Assembly: GCA_036898135.1 (NCBI GenBank)
Contig: CM072527.1
Location: 35,253,833-35,317,832, forward strand
Source: Oncomelania hupensis
Taxonomy: Eukaryota > Mollusca > Gastropoda > Littorinimorpha > Pomatiopsidae
Length of the DNA stretch: 64,000 nucleotides
Direction: 5' to 3'
Shown here: positions 51,714-63,290 of the stretch, piece after piece
Numbering within the stretch: the stretch's first letter is position 1
Layout: every line of letters starts with the position of its first letter
Made by a program: the position numbers and the translations under genes
The notes under the pieces: generated by a model
Told to the model about the DNA's origin: nothing
The model's database searches: none
The model's input: the letters and a program-made list of their open reading frames with translations, nothing else

Positions 51714-51960
51714 ATGGTCAGTGGCGCAGTGGAAACTCGCCAGCTACAGCTATCAATGCGAGAGGTCCGGTGTTTGAATCCTAGGTGGAAACCAATAATT
51801 GTATGAAGTTTTCTGATTGCCATCTTTCGGATCAGAGTATAAACCGAGGCCCAGTCTGAATACGCATGCATAAAATCAAGCTTGGACTTAAAAGATCCCG
51901 ACGCTGATGTCTGTGTCACTGTCGGGTCAGTGCTGGCTACAATAACATACCCAACACACA
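51713..51960 (+). mobile_element. tRNA-headed SINE (family S1)
   Basis: Head with A box TGGCGCAGTGG (51722-51732) and B box GTTTGAATCC (51773-51782), then the body TCGGATCAGAGTATAAACCG. Both Pol III promoter boxes are present. Body shared with 54250-54572. Confidence 0.82.
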
Positions 51961-52076
51961 TAAAAATAATGTACATGTCAGAAGAAAAAAAGTCTCTCAG
52001 TGGTGCAGTTAACAAACCAGGTGTGACCAGTCCTGGTTCACCACGACAGGGACGCAGTAAAAAACAACAACAACAA

Positions 52077-52077
<1 letters not shown>

Positions 52078-52121
<44 letters not shown>
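52078..52121. repeat. (CA)n microsatellite
   Basis: About 22 CA units. Confidence 0.97.
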
Positions 52122-52124
<3 letters not shown>

Positions 52125-52372
52125 CTTTGTCTTTTGGTTGATCTGCTGACGCGTAGTTTTTTCCACCGTTGTGCCGACTCCTTCATTTTTGAAGTTAGAG
52201 GTACAGAAAACTACAGTTTTACTTCTTTTCCTTTGCTGAAGCTTATTTTGTGGTGGAATATTCGATAGCTCAAAAAAAGCAAAACTAGACTTTACATGCT
52301 CTCTGGGGACCACACGTGTATAAACGTTCCGGTGACCACACACAAACTTTTTACATACAAATACATGACATC

Positions 52373-52695
52373 GAAATTTCTGCCGACATTCACTTTCCCG
52401 CCCAAATTGTCCCGACTTTACACACAACTAATTGTGGTGACCACATGTGTTAAATTTCTGCCGACATTCGCGTTCCCGCCCAAATTGTCCCGACTTTACA
52501 CAAAACTAATTGTGGTGACCACATGTGTTAAATTTCTGCTGACATTCGCGTTCCCGCCAAATTTGTCCAGACTTTACACACCACTAATTGTGGTGACCAC
52601 ATGTGTTAAATTTCTGCTGACATTCACGTTCCCGCCCAAGTTGTCCCGACTTTACACACAACTAATTGTGGTGACCACATGTGTTAAATTTTTGT
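52373..52695 (+). repeat. 78-bp tandem repeat, four units
   Basis: Unit contains TTCTGCCGACATTCGCGTTC and GTGGTGACCACATGTG; 78 bp is a multiple of three, so a frame repeats in register (52296-52874). The palindrome GTGGTGACCAC recurs in each unit. Confidence 0.93.
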
Positions 52696-52803
52696 TGACC
52701 ATCCAACCATTTTCTACATTCAAGCAGAACAGAAGCCAGCATTGCAAACATGTAAGGTGTTGCCAAGTGAAGAGTTTATGTATTATTATTAGGTTAATAG
52801 CTG

Positions 52804-52851
<48 letters not shown>

Positions 52852-52874
52852 TAGTATTATTATTATTATTATGA

Positions 52875-52954
<80 letters not shown>

Positions 52955-53458
52955 ATTGATTTTGTTGTGCGTTGGTGCATCACCTGTGGTTTCAATGTTT
53001 ATGTCTGAATGCCACATTATGTACAGTACACATTGGATTGCTTATATACACTGTGTAGTGCAAGCAAACTAAAGAGTTTGAAGAGTAAAAGTGAGCGAGA
53101 GAAGCGATCTGCTATTCTGGTCAGACCTCAAATGGCTGTGATTTAAAATTATAAAGAACAACAAAAACAATGTTGTAACACAAAGATGAATTTTAATCCA
53201 AAACAAAATTCTAAGGAATCCACAGTGCCAATAAATGTTTGTGCTAAACTGTGCACTGTACACAATCTAAAGCATCCAACTAATGATCAAATGAAAACAA
53301 GAACAAAACTATTGTAACTGGGAAAAAAGTAACATACATAACAAAATCTTCATCCTGTGACCAATCTACAAGTTTTTTAAAGGTCAGATTGAACATCATT
53401 AACTCATTGTTGAATCTGAAAACTAAGGTTTCTTTATTAATTTTAAACTTATTATTTG
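52696..53458. other. ATT microsatellite and a block related to 56390-56600
   Basis: (ATT)n at 52804-52952, and 53224-53440, which resembles 56390-56610 (TGCACTGTACA, then GGAAAAAAGTAAC, then AATCTGAAAACTAAG). The second block may be an old duplicate of 3' flanking sequence of the minus-strand exons near 56.6 kb. Confidence 0.55.
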
Positions 53459-53680
53459 TCATCTAACACATTTTGATCACTGTGGATGTTTCAGGATTTC
53501 CAACTGAATCTAGTCTGTGAAAAAAACACGGACACATTTCAAATTCAAATACAGAAGATCTTTTCCAGCAGCATGACACAAAGCACTGAAAAGTAAAAAG
53601 CATTCATTTTATCTCACAGACCAGATTTAGTCGAAAATCCTGCAACATCCGCAATGATCAAATTGACGTGTTAGATCACA
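53459..53680. mobile_element. Foldback element with ~65-bp imperfect inverted arms
   Basis: Arms 53459-53527 and about 53610-53680 are inverted copies: ATCTAACAC, GATCA, GGATGTT, CAGGATTT and GTCTGTGA appear in the same order on opposite strands. The loop is about 80 bp. MITE-like. Confidence 0.6.
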
Positions 53681-53879
53681 TTTACATGTATATACAGGTA
53701 ATGATGCAATGTCATGAGTACATATGCACAACTGATGCCTAGTTTGGAATATCAAAATTGACAACAACCAACATAAACAAAATGGAAATGGCATAATAGT
53801 AAGAAATTCTCAAAGATTAACAACGTTTTACTAAATGCGACAATAAAAGTTAGTTAGTTAGTTATTAGCTAGTTATTCC

Positions 53880-53991
53880 TGGGTTGGCGTGCATGAACGA
53901 ACTTAAAAGCCGACTTAGATTTAACGCTTCACTTAAACATGCTACTTAAGTCTAAGTCGGCTTTTAAGTTCGTTCATGCACGCCAGCCCTG
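53880..53991. repeat. 112-bp near-perfect hairpin
   Basis: Arms 53880-53924 and 53946-53991 are complementary with about two mismatches over 45 bases (core GCGTGCATGAACGAACTTAA); the loop is 21 bases. Inserted where the R1 consensus has GCTTACAGGGTCC. Confidence 0.9.
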
Positions 53992-54249
53992 CGGACTGCA
54001 AAGAGCCGAATCAGGACAACAAAATCAAGACCACAACTTTGCAGGAAAAAGGACTCGACCCTGATCCGCATAAAAGATCTGCCAAAACAACCCTAGTGGT
54101 AACACTGATGGCATTCCACCAGCCGGTCACTTTACAATAAAGACATTCCACGCAGGGGACGCCGAGGCTATATTCTAATTTATCGGACCCCCGTTTACAT
54201 AAAACAAAATAGAATATAAACATTATAAAATATCAACAAAACACATATA

Positions 54250-54572
54250 TATATACTCCTTCGGATGAGAGTATAAACCGAGGTCTAGTCTGTGTCGCAT
54301 ACATTCCATCATAACGGACTTTAAAGATCCTGACGCTCATGTCCTAGACGGGTGAGTGCCGGTGACAAGAACACACCCAGCATGCACCTAGATCCTTCTC
54401 CCCCATCCCTGGCTGCCCAGGATTGTGCTCAGTTGTCCGGGCGTCAGACCATGCGCCCAAAGGCTGCTGGTGGGCGTCTCGGGCGGTTTGAGTTAGATCC
54501 TGTATCGGCCAGTGCCTTGAGCAGTTCTTGAGCTGGAAAAGCGCTATATAAGAACGATTAAAAAAGAAATAT
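54250..54572 (+). mobile_element. SINE S1, 5'-truncated
   Basis: TCGGATGAGAGTATAAACCG body, GGCGTCAGACCATGCGCCC, and the 3' end GAGCTGGAAAAGCGCTATAT. No tRNA head. Confidence 0.8.
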
Positions 54573-54654
54573 ATATATATTGCCAAATAATAACATCATA
54601 GGAAGCCCCAGTGACCACCTGGCAGAAAGCGTCCAATATTTCCAAGCTTAGTTA

Positions 54655-55290
54655 GTTATCTATTGCTTACAGCGTTCAGCGGAATGCAAAGAGCCGAATC
54701 AGGACCACAAAATCAAGACCACAACTTCGCTGAAAGAGGACTCATCCCTGATCCGAAAAAAGATCTGCCGAAACAACCCTAGTGGTAACACTGAATGCAC
54801 TCTACCAGCCAATCACTTTACAATAAAGACATCCCACGCAGGGGACGATGAGGCTTACTCTAATATATCGAACCCCCGTTTACAAAAACAAAATAGAATA
54901 CAAACATCATTATAAAATATCAACAAAACATATAAATATAACTTGCCTACATTGCCAAATAATAACATCATAGGAAGCCCCAGTGACCACCGGGCAGAAA
55001 GCGTCTAATATTCCTAAGCTGATCCAACAGACATCATTCACAAATGATGAGTTTTGTCCCAGAAGAGTTTTCAAGGAAAAAGGTAGGTCACTAGGTGACT
55101 GGTCTAGCGAAGAAGAAGATAGTATAGTAGGTTGATAGTACAGAGTAGGAATGAGAAAGAACAAAGGCGAAAGACAGCGACAGTGGGAATTTAAAGCACT
55201 AAATTTGCTTGTGTTTTCATGGGGACAATAAAGATTCTGATTCTGAATTGGGGATACTATTTATACTGAAACCCCCCTTACCCCCACGTG
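54655..55290 (-). mobile_element. R1 retroposon, nearly full length
   Basis: Tail TTAGTTATCTATTGCTTACA, all core segments, and head ending CCCCCACGTGGG. A 40-bp GGGGACAATAAAGATTCTGA insertion, itself like a LINE terminus, interrupts the part after CACTAAATTT. Confidence 0.85.
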
Positions 55291-55338
55291 GGAGTATGCG
55301 ACAATAAAAGCTCGTGCTAATCTGCACACAAGGGATTG

Positions 55339-55735
55339 TGTGACGGTTTGTTTGTTTGTTTGTTTGTTTGTTTGTTTGTTTATTCCTTGCTTACAGCGTC
55401 AAGCGGACTGCAAAGAGCCGAATCAGGACCACAACTTGGTTGAAAGAGGACTCCTGATCCGTATAAAAGGTCTGCCGAAACAACCCTAGTGACACTGAAG
55501 GCACTCTACCAGCCGGTCACTTTATAATAAAGGCCTCCCACGCAGGGGACGCTGATGCTATACTCTAATTTATCGAACCCCTTGGTCTAGCGAAGAAGAT
55601 AGTATAGTAGATTGGTAGAACAGAGTAGGAATGAGAAAGAATAAAGGAGAACGACAGCGACAGTGAGAATTTAAAGCAGTAAATTTCCAGAAAGTGTGGG
55701 ATACTATTTATACTGAAACCCCAGACTCCCCCTTC
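55339..55735 (-). mobile_element. R1 retroposon with (AAAC)n tail
   Basis: The left end is a run of TTTG repeats (AAAC in the sense direction) followed by TTCCTTGCTTACAGCGTC. The middle jumps from TTATCGAACCCC to TTGGTCTAGCGAAG, an internal deletion. Confidence 0.85.
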
Positions 55736-55944
55736 CCCTCCTCTCCCCACGGTTGCTGCCGGTATGCGACACAGGTTGACGTCACGGCGGAGTCAAGTTT
55801 CTTTTAACTTCATGCACTGTCAACACTTACAAGCACTGCAGACTTGTAGTGTTCTGGCGCACACGTATTTTTGCAATATATTCATTTGTCATTTCAAGAA
55901 AGTTTGTATAGCTGTTTGGTAGCCGATTATTGTTGAGACGGTAG

Positions 55945-56110
55945 AACAACATACAGAAACCGCGGGGTGTAATCTGCTAGTAACCGAAAGGTCGCTGGTT
56001 CGAATCCCGGATTGGTCAACGTGTGATCATATTATTTTCCCCTTTACCAACAACTGGCCCGCTGGTGTCAGTATAAATCGATTCAGTAGTCACCTATATG
56101 CGAAAGTGTC
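55945..56110 (+). mobile_element. SINE with perfect B box (family S3)
   Basis: TGGTTCGAATCCC at 55996-56008 is a perfect tRNA B box, preceded by GTAACCGAAAGGTCGC and followed by a unique body with GTATAAATCGATTCAG. No convincing A box. Confidence 0.6.
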
Positions 56111-56600
56111 GTGTGACTATAATCTACATACAAACACGGGGTGTAACGGTAGGGTGATACTTTCGGCCAATGCTTACCCACACAAACAATCAGCTACCAC
56201 AACTAAACAAACATGTACATTGAAAAAATGTGTATGCGCCAGAGACTGTAGACGTCAACACTACTAGTCTGCAATGCTTACACTGCATGAATTTGACAGA
56301 AACTTGCCTTTTGTCAAAAAGGCCTTTCCTGCGCCGTGACGTCAACAAGTGTTGCTTACCGGCTGCAACCGCCACACAATCCCTAGTGTGAACTATGCAC
56401 TGTACAAAATCTAACACGTATAACTAAATGACCATGCGTAAAAGAGAAAACTGTTGTACTGGAAAAAAGTTACTTGAATAGAAAAAAATCAAACTAAACA
56501 TCTTGTCCTTTGGAAGAAAACACGTCTCGCACAGTAAAACCTCATGGCATTAACAAAAGCGTTTGATAAAAACTTCCAAATAAATTGTTAAATCTGGAAA
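56111..56600 (-). other. Possible 3' UTR of the minus-strand exons
   Basis: Related to 53224-53440 over 56390-56600. Would be the 3' UTR if the exon-like sequence at 56612-56697 is a terminal exon. Otherwise featureless. Confidence 0.35.
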
Positions 56601-56611
56601 CCTAAGTTTGA

Positions 56612-56697
56612 ATGACGTGGAATGCAGAAGATGACGAACACGGTTGCTCATCAGAAACACTGTCACCCCCAACAGCACAAACTGCAGTTCCTGCACA
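56612..56697 (-). CDS. Candidate terminal exon, duplicate of 57904-58001
   Basis: Minus strand: acceptor TTTTTTCTGTGTGCAG, then GTAVCAVGGDSVSDEQP and a serine run, ending in a TAG stop. It is homologous to the exon-like sequence at 57904-58001. The substitutions between them are conservative in this frame. I do not recognise the protein. Confidence 0.35.
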
Positions 56698-56931
56698 CAG
56701 AAAAAATAATATTTTGTTCCTAAAATGATATACAGGGTGAAACTTTACAGGGTATAGGTAGGGTCACCCTCCAATCAATAATGACTATGCACATTTCAAG
56801 GTAAAGGACTCAATAAGTCAACAAAATAAAGTAAACCATTAAGTCTTTAAACGTGACCAGTCGTGACGACGACGTAACGTGAAACCTCGGGCCATCAGAG
56901 TGATCAGGTCATCGCAGCTCCCGGCCACAGA

Positions 56932-57869
56932 CTTGCTGAACAGCGACAGGCAAGCCTGGGTCGGTCCGTCAGCCTTGATTTTATCGGCCGGCGGACTTGT
57001 ACTCAGTGTCTGTCAACTTCTTGAGCTCCAGCGCTGTCCATTCGCTGAGGTGTTGGGCACTTTACCATCGCCAACCTGCATTTTCTACTGCGGCGGTTAC
57101 TGTTCAGCCAGCCTGGCCAACCTGCATTTTCTACTGCGGCGGTTGCCGACCAGCACTTTCCACTGCGGCGGTCTACAGGCACACATCAGCCCACACCTGC
57201 TCACAGCGGCGCTCTGTCCCGCAGCGGTCCATCGTGCCTTGATGATGGGGATGCGCTGTCGACTTGTACGGGGACCTGTCCGGCGGTGCGTCTCCGGTCG
57301 TCGAGGCGGTTGCCTCCGACTGTGGGAGATTCCGATGCGCTAGCTACTACAACCTCCAACTTTCATTTTCACCTTGTTTGGGCTACGGCGGTCTCGGCGA
57401 CGGTGGTGTTGCGTTGAAGGCCTGCTTCGCTTTGCCTCCGCTCGCCTTGCCTACGGAAGCCCACCGTCTTCTTCTTTCACTACGATTGGGCGGCGCAGGA
57501 TTCCCTGTGGAGATTGGCAAGCTCCGGACAGCAGGTTTTATACCGCCAGTGGCTCCAGCGCCTGCCTACCTACTCTCCTCGGCCTTGCTTTATATCTTTT
57601 GCGACATTCGTTGGAAACACGGCGGCACTTCAGGATTGGCCCTGCGACCTATTCGGCGCTCTTATCTGCTTACCGCGCATCCATGCGCTCTTCATTCAGA
57701 CATTTGTATTTCGACTGTTGTAGCTGCCTCGGCGCTCCACCTCATCTTCTTATTGCAACAAGACTTTTCTACATTGAGAGACTTCTTATATCATCGAAAC
57801 TTCGTTTTCACGTCCCCTATACGCTAAGGTGTCCGGGGACACTAATCTACCCAACAACAACAACAACAA
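56932..57869 (+). mobile_element. GC-rich retroposon, (CAA)n tail, 11-bp target duplication
   Basis: CCGGCCACAGA at 56921-56931 and again at 57870-57880; the insert ends ATCTACCCAACAACAACAAC. The body is GC-rich, unlike its surroundings, and includes three CTGCGGCGGT-type repeats (57080-57175) and the palindrome GTGTCCGGGGACAC before the tail. Long frames run through it but the longest crosses the insertion boundary. Either a 5'-truncated LINE or a retroposed RNA; the source is unknown. Confidence 0.75.
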
Positions 57870-57903
57870 CCGGCCACAGAGGGTTAACCCTTACAGAGCC
57901 AGA

Positions 57904-58001
57904 GTCACTTACTTTTGGAAGGCCATGGAATGCAGATGACGACAAATATGGTTGCTCATCTGAATCACTGTCACCACCAACAGCACAAATGGCGGTTCCT
58001 G
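57904..58001 (-). CDS. Candidate internal exon on the minus strand
   Basis: Minus strand: acceptor TTTGTTTGTTCTTTGTCCAG and donor GTAAGT, both excellent. The frame reads GTAICAVGGDSDSDEQPYLS and then SSAFHGLPK. Homologous to 56612-56697. An alternative frame is also open, so the reading is uncertain. Confidence 0.4.
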
Positions 58002-58060
58002 GACAAAGAACAAACAAACATTGCTGCAGCCACACAACAGAATTGCCTATCTCAGAGATG

Positions 58061-58412
58061 GCGAGCGTTGTGGCCAAGTGGGCTAAGGCGGGACTAACTT
58101 GCCTTGTCCACAGGCCAGAAACCAATCGCGCCTGACAGGTGTGGGTTCGATCCTGCATCGGGGTGTTATGTTTCTCCGAATATTATTTACTTTCGACTCG
58201 GGCAACGTCTCGGTGGTTTTCTCCGGGTACTCCGGTTTGCTCCCCCAGCAAATTTTCAAAAAATTTCAAAAAATTTAAAGAATTTCTAAATTTCAAAAAT
58301 CACAACTAATGTTAGGTAGGTTGGGTTTGGGCGCGCCACAGGCTGCGACTACGCCTTCCACAGGGGAGGCGGCCCAGAATTTCCCGATAAAAAGGGACAA
58401 TTAAGCATTAAA
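58061..58412 (+). mobile_element. tRNA-headed SINE (family S2), full copy
   Basis: Head GAGCGTTGTGGCCAAGTGGG resembles a leucine/serine tRNA start with A box; B box GGTTCGATCC at 58145-58154. The central part has TTTTCTCCGGGTACTCCGG, like a conserved SINE central domain known in several invertebrates. Ends TTTCCCGATAAAAAGGGACA and runs into a TA microsatellite. Confidence 0.85.
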
Positions 58413-58414
58413 TT

Positions 58415-58512
<98 letters not shown>

Positions 58513-58640
58513 CAGATTCACATTAACGGTTTCAGTGATCGGGTCTCAAGGATTTTTTTTCCTATCACTTAGGAAAATACAAAAAGAGCCAGTTGGAAAT
58601 TAACAGTAGGTAGTGGCAGCCCCCCCCCCCCCCCCTCCCT
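58413..58640. repeat. (TA)n microsatellite and poly-C run
   Basis: TA units at 58419-58505 and 14 C at 58621-58634. Confidence 0.97.
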
Positions 58641-59197
58641 TTTTTTAAACTTTGTGTTTTGAAATATGTGTTTTGTGAAACTATAAAAAATGCAAGCAAG
58701 AGTTTACAGGTGTGAGTTGTTAATGCAACTAGGCGATAATTGTCGAAGAATTTCCAATGTTTGTTTTGTTTTAAAATGGGTACAACAATGGCTTGACGCC
58801 GGCCAAAACATTTATTAAAATAATTTAAAAGAATACTTTCAAAAGAAAGTGGAGCACGTTTGACCATTAAATAGTGGACCCCATCTGGACCAACACTCTT
58901 ATTTACCGGTCAAGCCTGGAGGGCGCCGAGCTTCTTGAACATAATGAAGGGACGGAATGAGCCTACGGGCACTAAGTCAGGGGGTAAGACTGCCTCAGCC
59001 GAGCGCCTCCTCGAGAGCTCCACGGGAGAAAGCCAACTCCCATCGTCTATAGAAACAATTTTTTTAAAAGCCTCTGCCTGAGAATTTGCGGCGGAGAAGG
59101 AAAAGACCCCATCTGACAGATCGAACACCATGGCTCTATAGGTTCCCCGCAGACGACGGATATTAGATGGTCGACATTTTGATCGCCGTCTAGAAAT

Positions 59198-59267
<70 letters not shown>

Positions 59268-59820
59268 GATGACTTGCAACGCGCACATATCTCACCACAA
59301 GGCGACTCAAGGCGCTGGTCGATATAGGATCTAACTGGAGCTGCGCGAGGCGCCCACCTGCAACATTTGGGCGCGTAGTCTGACGCCCAGACAACTGAGC
59401 ACAATCCTAGGCGACCTGGGATTTCAGCCAGTGATCCCGCTTAGCTGCCGTGACGGTGCGCTTGGCAAAGAGCTTGGCAGCCTTCATACTGGCATAGATA
59501 TCCGGAGTATTTAGACCTTTATAGCGGGCAAAGGCTTTCCGTGTAGCGCAAAAGGCCTCCTGTCACAAGTTCCAGTTCTTCCCTTAAGTGGGTCTTCACG
59601 TGTGCAGGTGCCGAGGGGCGCCTTAGGCGCATGCAAAGTTGGCCGAGATAGCCTCTGAAGTTGACAGGGAGTGGAGATAGCTACAGCAGCAGCGTGGAGA
59701 GCGTGCATTACATAAGCAGATGGTTGTCGTGAGGGTAGTGGTGAAGGAGCTGTCCACCATACAACAGCCCACCATAAAACGTGATAAAATTTGTAGGTAA
59801 TCAATTTCACAGACTGTGTC
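58641..59820 (-). pseudogene. Jockey-like LINE relic interrupted by a SINE
   Basis: Minus-strand phrases in order: ATRKAFARYKGLNTPDIYAS and KRTVTAAKRDHWLKSQVA (59580-59410), then, after the SINE, FLDGDQNVDHLISVVCGEP, KSVGPDGVHYLMVK and NYRLVALTTHTCKLL (59190-58680). These are the pre-finger and finger regions of a non-LTR reverse transcriptase. Degenerate. Confidence 0.7.
59201..59405 (-). mobile_element. SINE S1 3' part with (ATT)n tail
   Basis: Contains GGCGTCAGACTACGCGCCC and CCAGCGCCTTGAGTCGCC (sense), matching 54440-54530, with the tail at 59201-59267. Inserted in the Jockey-like LINE. Confidence 0.82.
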
Positions 59821-60511
59821 AACATTATGACCACCACCTTCAACTCAGCAGTGACAGATGCCGCCACTGAGATCCTTGGCAATCCATCAACACAGTGCAT
59901 AGCTTCAAATATTTAGGAGCCATTGTATCAGACGATGGGTCCCGACAGGAAGTCCTCTCCAGGATCGCACAAACAACTGCTGCCCTGACAAGGTTGAAGC
60001 CCATTTGGAAAGACAGGAACATCAGCCTACATTCCAAGGTAAGTCTGCTGCGCTCCCTTGTTATCTCCATCTTCCTATATGCTTGTGAAACATGGACCCT
60101 CACAGCAGATCTACAACGAAGAATACAAGGCATGGAGATGAGGTGCTACAGAAGACTTCTGGGCATTTCCTATACCCAGCACATCCCCAACTATGAAGTC
60201 CGACAGACCATCACACAAGCCATTGGACAACATGATGACATGCTCACAGTGGTGAAGAAACGGAAACTCCAATGGTATGGCCACGTCAACCTATCATCAG
60301 GCCTTGCAAAGACCATCCTGCAAGGCACGGTGCAAGGAGGCAGAAGAAGAGGCAGACCGAAAAAGAGATGGGAGGACAACATTCGAGAATGGACTGGTTT
60401 GACACTGAGCGAGGCCATGAGCTTTGCTGAGGACAGAGAAAGATGGAGTGCGTTGGTTAAACGATCATTTGTGGTGCCCCTACGACCTCCGAGTTATGGG
60501 ATAGGATAGAA
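59820..60511 (+). pseudogene. RTE-like LINE copy with large internal deletion
   Basis: TFNSAVTDAATEILG, from before the reverse transcriptase, is joined to the middle of the RT at STQCIASN, so the catalytic part is missing; one frame then runs from 59895 to the GATAG tail (VHSFKYLGAIVSDDGSRQEV to SYGIG). Confidence 0.88.
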
Positions 60512-60698
60512 TGTCCTCCATCACATTGTCAAGAAAAGCCGGGTTAAAATCTGTGACAATCCAAAAGCTGGATGCTTAGGGTCCAGAAGGCATGTTGGTC
60601 CCTCATGAGGTATTGATGCTTGCTTACATGACAGCTAGATATGTTCAATAAACAGAACGTTTTTCAACAGAGAATAATCAGATTTTTTAAAAAGTACA

Positions 60699-61730
60699 CA
60701 GACAGAAGAAGTCATCAAAAGCCTGTATGACAAGGCTACCAGTGCAGTCCTCCATAACAGCGTCATCGGGAACTGGTTCAGAACAACAATCGGTGTGCGT
60801 CAAGGATGCCTACTCTCTCCAACACTCTTCAACATCTTCCTAGAGCGCATCATGTCAGATGCTCTTGCAGATCACGATGGCACAGTCAGCATAGGGGGCA
60901 GAGCAATCTCCAATCTTCGTTTTGCGGATGATATTGATGGATTGGCTGGAGAGGAACAAGAACTTGAACAGCTTGTACAGAGGCTTGACACCACCTCCAG
61001 AGCTTATGGAATGGAAATAAGTGCAGAGAAGACCAAAATGATGACCAACAACACCAATGGCATCAACACGGACATCAAAGTACAAGGCCAATCCCTCAAC
61101 ACAGTGCACAGCTTCAAATATTTAGGAGCCATTGTGTCAGACAATGGGTCTCGACAGGAAGTCCTCTTCAGGATCGCACAAACAACTGGTGCCCTGACAA
61201 GGTTGAAGCCCATTTGGAAAGACAGAACCATCAGTCTACATTCCAAAGTAAGACTGCTGCGCTCTCTGGTCATCTCCATCTTCCTATATGCTTGCGAAGC
61301 ATGGACCCTCACAGCAGATCTCCAACGAAGAATACAAAGCATGGAGATAAGGTGCTACAGAAGACTTCTGGGCATTTCCTATACCCAACACATCACCAAC
61401 GACGAAGTCCGACAGACCATCACACAAGCCATTGGACAACACGATGACCTGCTCACAGTGGTGAAGAAACGGAAATTCCGATGGTATGGCCACGTCACCA
61501 GATCATCAGGCCTTGCAAAGACCATTCTGCAAGGCACAGTGCAAGGAGGTAGAAGAAGGGGGAGACCGAAAAAGAGGTGGGAAGACAACATTCGAGAATG
61601 GACTGGTTTGACACTGAGCGAAGCCATGAGGGCTGCTGAGGACAGAGAAAGATGGAGTATGCTGGTTAAACGATCATCTGTGGTGCCCCTACGACCTTCA
61701 GGTTATGGGATAGGATAGGATAGGATAGGA
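60699..61730 (+). pseudogene. RTE-like LINE, best-preserved copy (RT and C-terminal domain open)
   Basis: From QTEEVIKSLYDKATSAVL (5' truncation at about 60700) the frame is open to the stop at 61718, over 330 residues. It includes VRQGCLLSPTLFNIFLERIM, the catalytic LRFADDIDGL, LGAIVSDNGSRQEVL, and GRRRGRPKKRWEDNIREWTG. The tail is GGATAGGATAGGATAGGA. The uninterrupted frame means a young insertion. Lacks the endonuclease, so it cannot move alone. Confidence 0.92.
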
Positions 61731-62056
61731 CACAGACAGATCCACTAAAAGAATTCGAAATTTGTTTGTTTATTTCCAGGATTCCAGCCATTCAGGATGA
61801 GTGGTTTGATATTGTATGATATTATATTGTATGCAAAATATGAATTTTAAACAAAAGAAATGAAAAAGAAGCAAAAATAACCAACATATAATTTTTTTAA
61901 CATTATTTTGAGAGGCAAGATTTTGAAACTTTAGACGAAAGTCCAAGTTAATCACAGTCCTGGACACTTCTTATTCTAATAAACTTCTCATATTCATACT
62001 TATACAATGAAATCAATTGATATGATAAAGAAAAAGATGCTTACTATTTCTTCAGG
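61731..62056. other. AT-rich spacer, nothing recognised
   Basis: No repeat family or coding signal seen. Confidence 0.5.
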
Positions 62057-62128
62057 AAATCAAACACAATCAGTGCAGTCGCCATGTCGATAGGCAGAGC
62101 AGTTTCGCAACGTAGTCACGAACTCGAT
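62052..62128 (-). CDS. Candidate first coding exon on the minus strand
   Basis: Minus strand: acceptor TTTTCCTTTTCTTGTAG (about 62129-62145), 5' UTR-like bases, then ATG reading MATALIVFDFLKK and the donor GTAAGC. Splice sites are strong but only 13-14 codons support the reading. It could belong with the exon at 57904-58001, but the phases do not join directly, so further exons would be needed. Confidence 0.25.
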
Positions 62129-62319
62129 CTACAAGAAAAGGAAAACCAAACTAATTTCATTTGCAATTTATTCCCTCTGCAGAGAAAATTACCAGTCTCC
62201 TTACATTTTGCAGCACATACTAACTACATGTACAATTAACAGTCAGTAATCAATAAAACATGTGTGAAGTCATGTAAAATTATAAAATTATTCATAATGC
62301 TTACGTAAAATCTCGTGCG

Positions 62320-62516
62320 ACCAAGGATGGCGGCAGGAATAGATCAGTAGCATGGATTCTTCAGTATATTGGGCGACATAGGCTCGAATCCTGACTTCAG
62401 CAAACAATTTTGTGATTGCTGGATATTATGGGCCATCTCCTTGAGAAGCTCTCTGAGCTTGTAAGTGCGCTATATAAGAGAAATCTCTTTCTTTATAAGA
62501 GAAATCTCTTTCTTTT
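62320..62516 (+). mobile_element. SINE with tRNA-like B box (family S4)
   Basis: GGCTCGAATCCTGAC at about 62381-62395 fits a B box; the 3' end GTAAGTGCGCTATATAAGAG matches the terminus style of other SINEs here. GAAATCTCTTTCTTTATAAGA is repeated at the end. Confidence 0.6.

Positions 62517-63290
<774 letters not shown>

Larger units (their letters stand above)
53850..54650 (-). mobile_element. R1 retroposon with hairpin and SINE insertions
   Basis: Tail TTAGTTAGTTAGTTATT at 53850, hairpin insertion at 53880-53991, core 53992-54245, SINE S1 at 54250-54572, then more core to TATTTCCAAGC. Both insertions interrupt recognisable R1 sequence. Confidence 0.82.

Noticed and set aside
52296..52874. 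192-codon frame
   Set aside because: A 78-bp tandem repeat read in register, running into an ATT microsatellite.
57264..58135. GC-rich frames of 187 and 253 codons
   Set aside because: They overlap in different frames, one crosses the retroposon boundary and its target duplication, and the peptides show no domain-like pattern.
58061..58160. A functional tRNA gene (also at 51713, 55945, 50204)
   Set aside because: A and B boxes are present but the sequences do not close a tRNA cloverleaf and are followed by SINE bodies shared with other copies.
60795..61718. 307-codon frame as a host gene
   Set aside because: The FADD motif, C-terminal domain, GATAG tail and further copies in the window identify it as a retrotransposon.
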